Below are positions 12,714 to 14,300 of a stretch of DNA of 14,300 nucleotides, piece after piece; position 1 is the stretch's first letter; each line of letters begins with the position of its first letter. Location: positions 726 through 15,025 of the forward strand of contig DTSJ01000116.1 in NCBI GenBank assembly GCA_012965445.1, given 5' to 3'. The position numbers and the translations under genes are program-made. The notes beneath the pieces are model-generated. The model was not told the origin of the DNA and did not search any database. It saw nothing but the letters and a program-made list of their open reading frames with translations. Origin of the DNA: Candidatus Hydrogenedentota bacterium (GTDB lineage Bacteria; Hydrogenedentota; Hydrogenedentia; Hydrogenedentiales; GCA-2746185).

Positions 12714-14300
12714 AAAAATCGACCCTCTGCACCATCCTCGCCGCGACTCTGACAAGTCTCGTTTTCCTTACGCCCACACGCGCTGCTTCGCCTCACAGCG
12801 CGGGACAGTGGGATGACAACACGATTCGTCTATTCTCAGAACTCCCCGTGCTGGATGGAGGCCGCGTCAAGCCACTCGATTCCTTCGCACAATTCAAAAT
12901 GCTCCGAATCAGCGGAAAACGCTCATACCGCCCCCTGAACGAAGACGGATCTAAAACAAAACGAAGAGACAGCTTGAAGCACGTCGAATGGCTTCTGGAC
13001 TGCCTGTATTATCCCGAAAAAGCCATGGATTACCCGATATTCATTATTGACGATGCGGATGTCGTCACAACCATCGGCGTTGAGAGCCACGACAAGCAGC
13101 GTGATCGGTACAGCTACAATGAACTCGTCGACTCCCTTCGGGAGCTCTATGGACGCGCCAGAATCATCGGCGATATGGAACAGGCAGAACGCACCTACGA
13201 GGAAAGCGCTATCCTTGCCCTGGCGGGTGCCGTGTCCGAGTTCGAAGGCCTTATTCACTACTTCGACTTCGCACGAGCGCACTTCGCGCTCGAAAAGAGC
13301 GACCTGATGCGAAAGGTTCTCGGTCTCGAAGGGCAGGATGTAGAACTTACAATGGCCGACGTACTTGCAGGTGCCAGAGACATCCAGAAGGGCCTGATAG
13401 CCCTGCAAACAGTGGTTCAGGAACAGGGTATTGAGAAATATGAGGACCAGATAAACGCCATCGACGACTTCTTCCTCCCCCGATATGTGGCCCAGGAGAC
13501 TGCTTATGCGATCATGTTTATTCCGCCTACAGACTCGGAACAGAAGGACTGGTACACCCCGAGGATGATGGCAGAGAATATGTTCGACCACCCCTTCACA
13601 GAAGAGGAGCTCGCCATCCTTCAATCTCTTGAAGGTACTGTCGACAAAGTCGACAACCAGCTTGCGTTCAAACAGGAGCTTCAGACCCTGAACGGACTCA
13701 TGATCAAACAAGCCACGAAACGCGATGAATACGGCAAGATTCCCCTTGAGATCACCTACTACAACGCACAGTTAATCTACCGCGCCCAGATCCTCTTTGT
13801 GTTCAGTTTTATACTCGCGGCGCTCTCGTGGCTCTCGCTCAAAAACAAATGGCTCAATCGCGCGACCATTGTCGCCGTCATTGTCCCGCTCATCATGCTC
13901 GTTACTGCTATCACCATGCGCTGCATCATCCGCGGACGTCCGCCTATTTCAACGCTCTACGAAACGGTGCTCTTTATCACAGCGGTCTGCGTCGTCGTAG
14001 CCTTGTTTCTGGAATACGTCAACCGTCAAAAAATCGCGATCTCCGCAGCAACATTCCTGGGCGCGCTCGGCCTCTTTATCGCTGGCCGATACGAAATCAC
14101 GAACCAGAATGACACGATGCCCAGTCTCGAAGCTGTGCTCGACACGAATTTCTGGCTCGCAACGCACGTCACAATCATCAACATAGGTTATGCCGCGGGC
14201 ATGCTCGCCGCAGCCCTATCCCACGTATTCATCATTGGTCGGCTTTTCCGGTACAAAAAAGACGACCCGGCGTACTACCGAGGCATCACCCGAATGGTAT
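12710..14300 (+). CDS. ccsA: CcsA/ResC-family cytochrome c synthase with long periplasmic N-domain (partial)
   Basis: The first 530 codons of a gene that continues past the right edge. A Sec signal peptide (about residues 1-26) is followed by some 330 extracytoplasmic residues beginning with LFSELPVLDGGRVKPLDSFA, then the membrane CcsA domain. Helices are visible at about 358-376, 384-402, 416-434, 443-458 and 484-510. PPISTLYETVLF (411-422) and MPSLEAVLDTNFWLATHV (470-487) are strong CcsA signatures; His486 is probably the external haem ligand before the WWD motif. The tryptophan-rich WWD haem-handling motif itself should lie just beyond the window. The large N-terminal domain is absent from short CcsA proteins such as those of plastids; similar GRxKPLDTFA-type extensions are known to me from Bacteroidetes and PVC-like bacteria. 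The ATG overlaps the resB stop. Confidence 0.87.
   Translation, partial: MKKSTLCTILAATLTSLVFLTPTRAASPHSAGQWDDNTIRLFSELPVLDGGRVKPLDSFAQFKMLRISGKRSYRPLNEDGSKTKRRDSLKHVEWLLDCLYYPEKAMDYPIFIIDDADVVTTIGVESHDKQRDRYSYNELVDSLRELYGRARIIGDMEQAERTYEESAILALAGAVSEFEGLIHYFDFARAHFALEKSDLMRKVLGLEGQDVELTMADVLAGARDIQKGLIALQTVVQEQGIEKYEDQINAIDDFFLPRYVAQETAYAIMFIPPTDSEQKDWYTPRMMAENMFDHPFTEEELAILQSLEGTVDKVDNQLAFKQELQTLNGLMIKQATKRDEYGKIPLEITYYNAQLIYRAQILFVFSFILAALSWLSLKNKWLNRATIVAVIVPLIMLVTAITMRCIIRGRPPISTLYETVLFITAVCVVVALFLEYVNRQKIAISAATFLGALGLFIAGRYEITNQNDTMPSLEAVLDTNFWLATHVTIINIGYAAGMLAAALSHVFIIGRLFRYKKDDPAYYRGITRMV

Noticed and set aside
12923..13711. 262-codon minus-strand frame opposite the CcsA N-terminal domain
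   Set aside because: The plus strand is a continuous CcsA gene through this stretch, so the antisense frame is a shadow.

Overview
The window looks like ordinary chromosome from a Gram-negative, respiring bacterium with moderate G+C. The signs are two twin-arginine (Tat) signal peptides, an outer-membrane-type lipoprotein, and System II (ResB/CcsA) cytochrome c maturation genes. There is no rRNA, tRNA, CRISPR array, transposase or phage gene. The architecture of the CcsA protein and of its lipoprotein partner recalls the Planctomycetes/Verrucomicrobia/Hydrogenedentes-like groups, but this is an impression and no taxonomic marker is present.

Layout. (1) The left edge has a Tat-secreted protein start on the minus strand. 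Back-to-back promoters separate it from a plus-strand run: transglutaminase-like protein, Tag 3-methyladenine DNA glycosylase and an R2-like ligand-binding oxidase (R2lox). A group A FAD monooxygenase and a TIM-barrel amidohydrolase follow with wider gaps (to 4794). (2) A small secreted DUF1330-like protein lies on the minus strand. It is divergent from a Tat-exported epoxide hydrolase across a gene-free gap of about 400 bp. (3) From 9989 down to 6760 a minus-strand run holds a ComEC/Rec2 remnant with its core missing, a PlsC-type acyltransferase, a DinB-family gene broken by a one-base frameshift, and a HAD phosphatase. (4) From 10369 to the right edge, behind a good sigma-70-type promoter, lies a tightly overlapped operon: a lipoprotein with a duplicated domain, ResB, and a long CcsA that runs off the window.

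How the genes work together. The ResB/CcsA pair should move haem across the inner membrane and attach it to apocytochromes c. The lipoprotein is translationally coupled to it and is a candidate accessory factor. The R2lox neighbourhood brings together several oxidation/hydrolysis enzymes (R2lox, flavin monooxygenase, amidohydrolase, and further on an epoxide hydrolase). The physiological role of R2lox is unknown, so its neighbours are of interest, but a shared pathway is only inferred.

The points most worth a second look are the complete R2lox with its metal ligands and crosslink pair, the gutted comEC with a perfect 12-bp inverted repeat on its start codon, the lipoprotein locked to the cytochrome c genes, and the frameshifted DinB gene.
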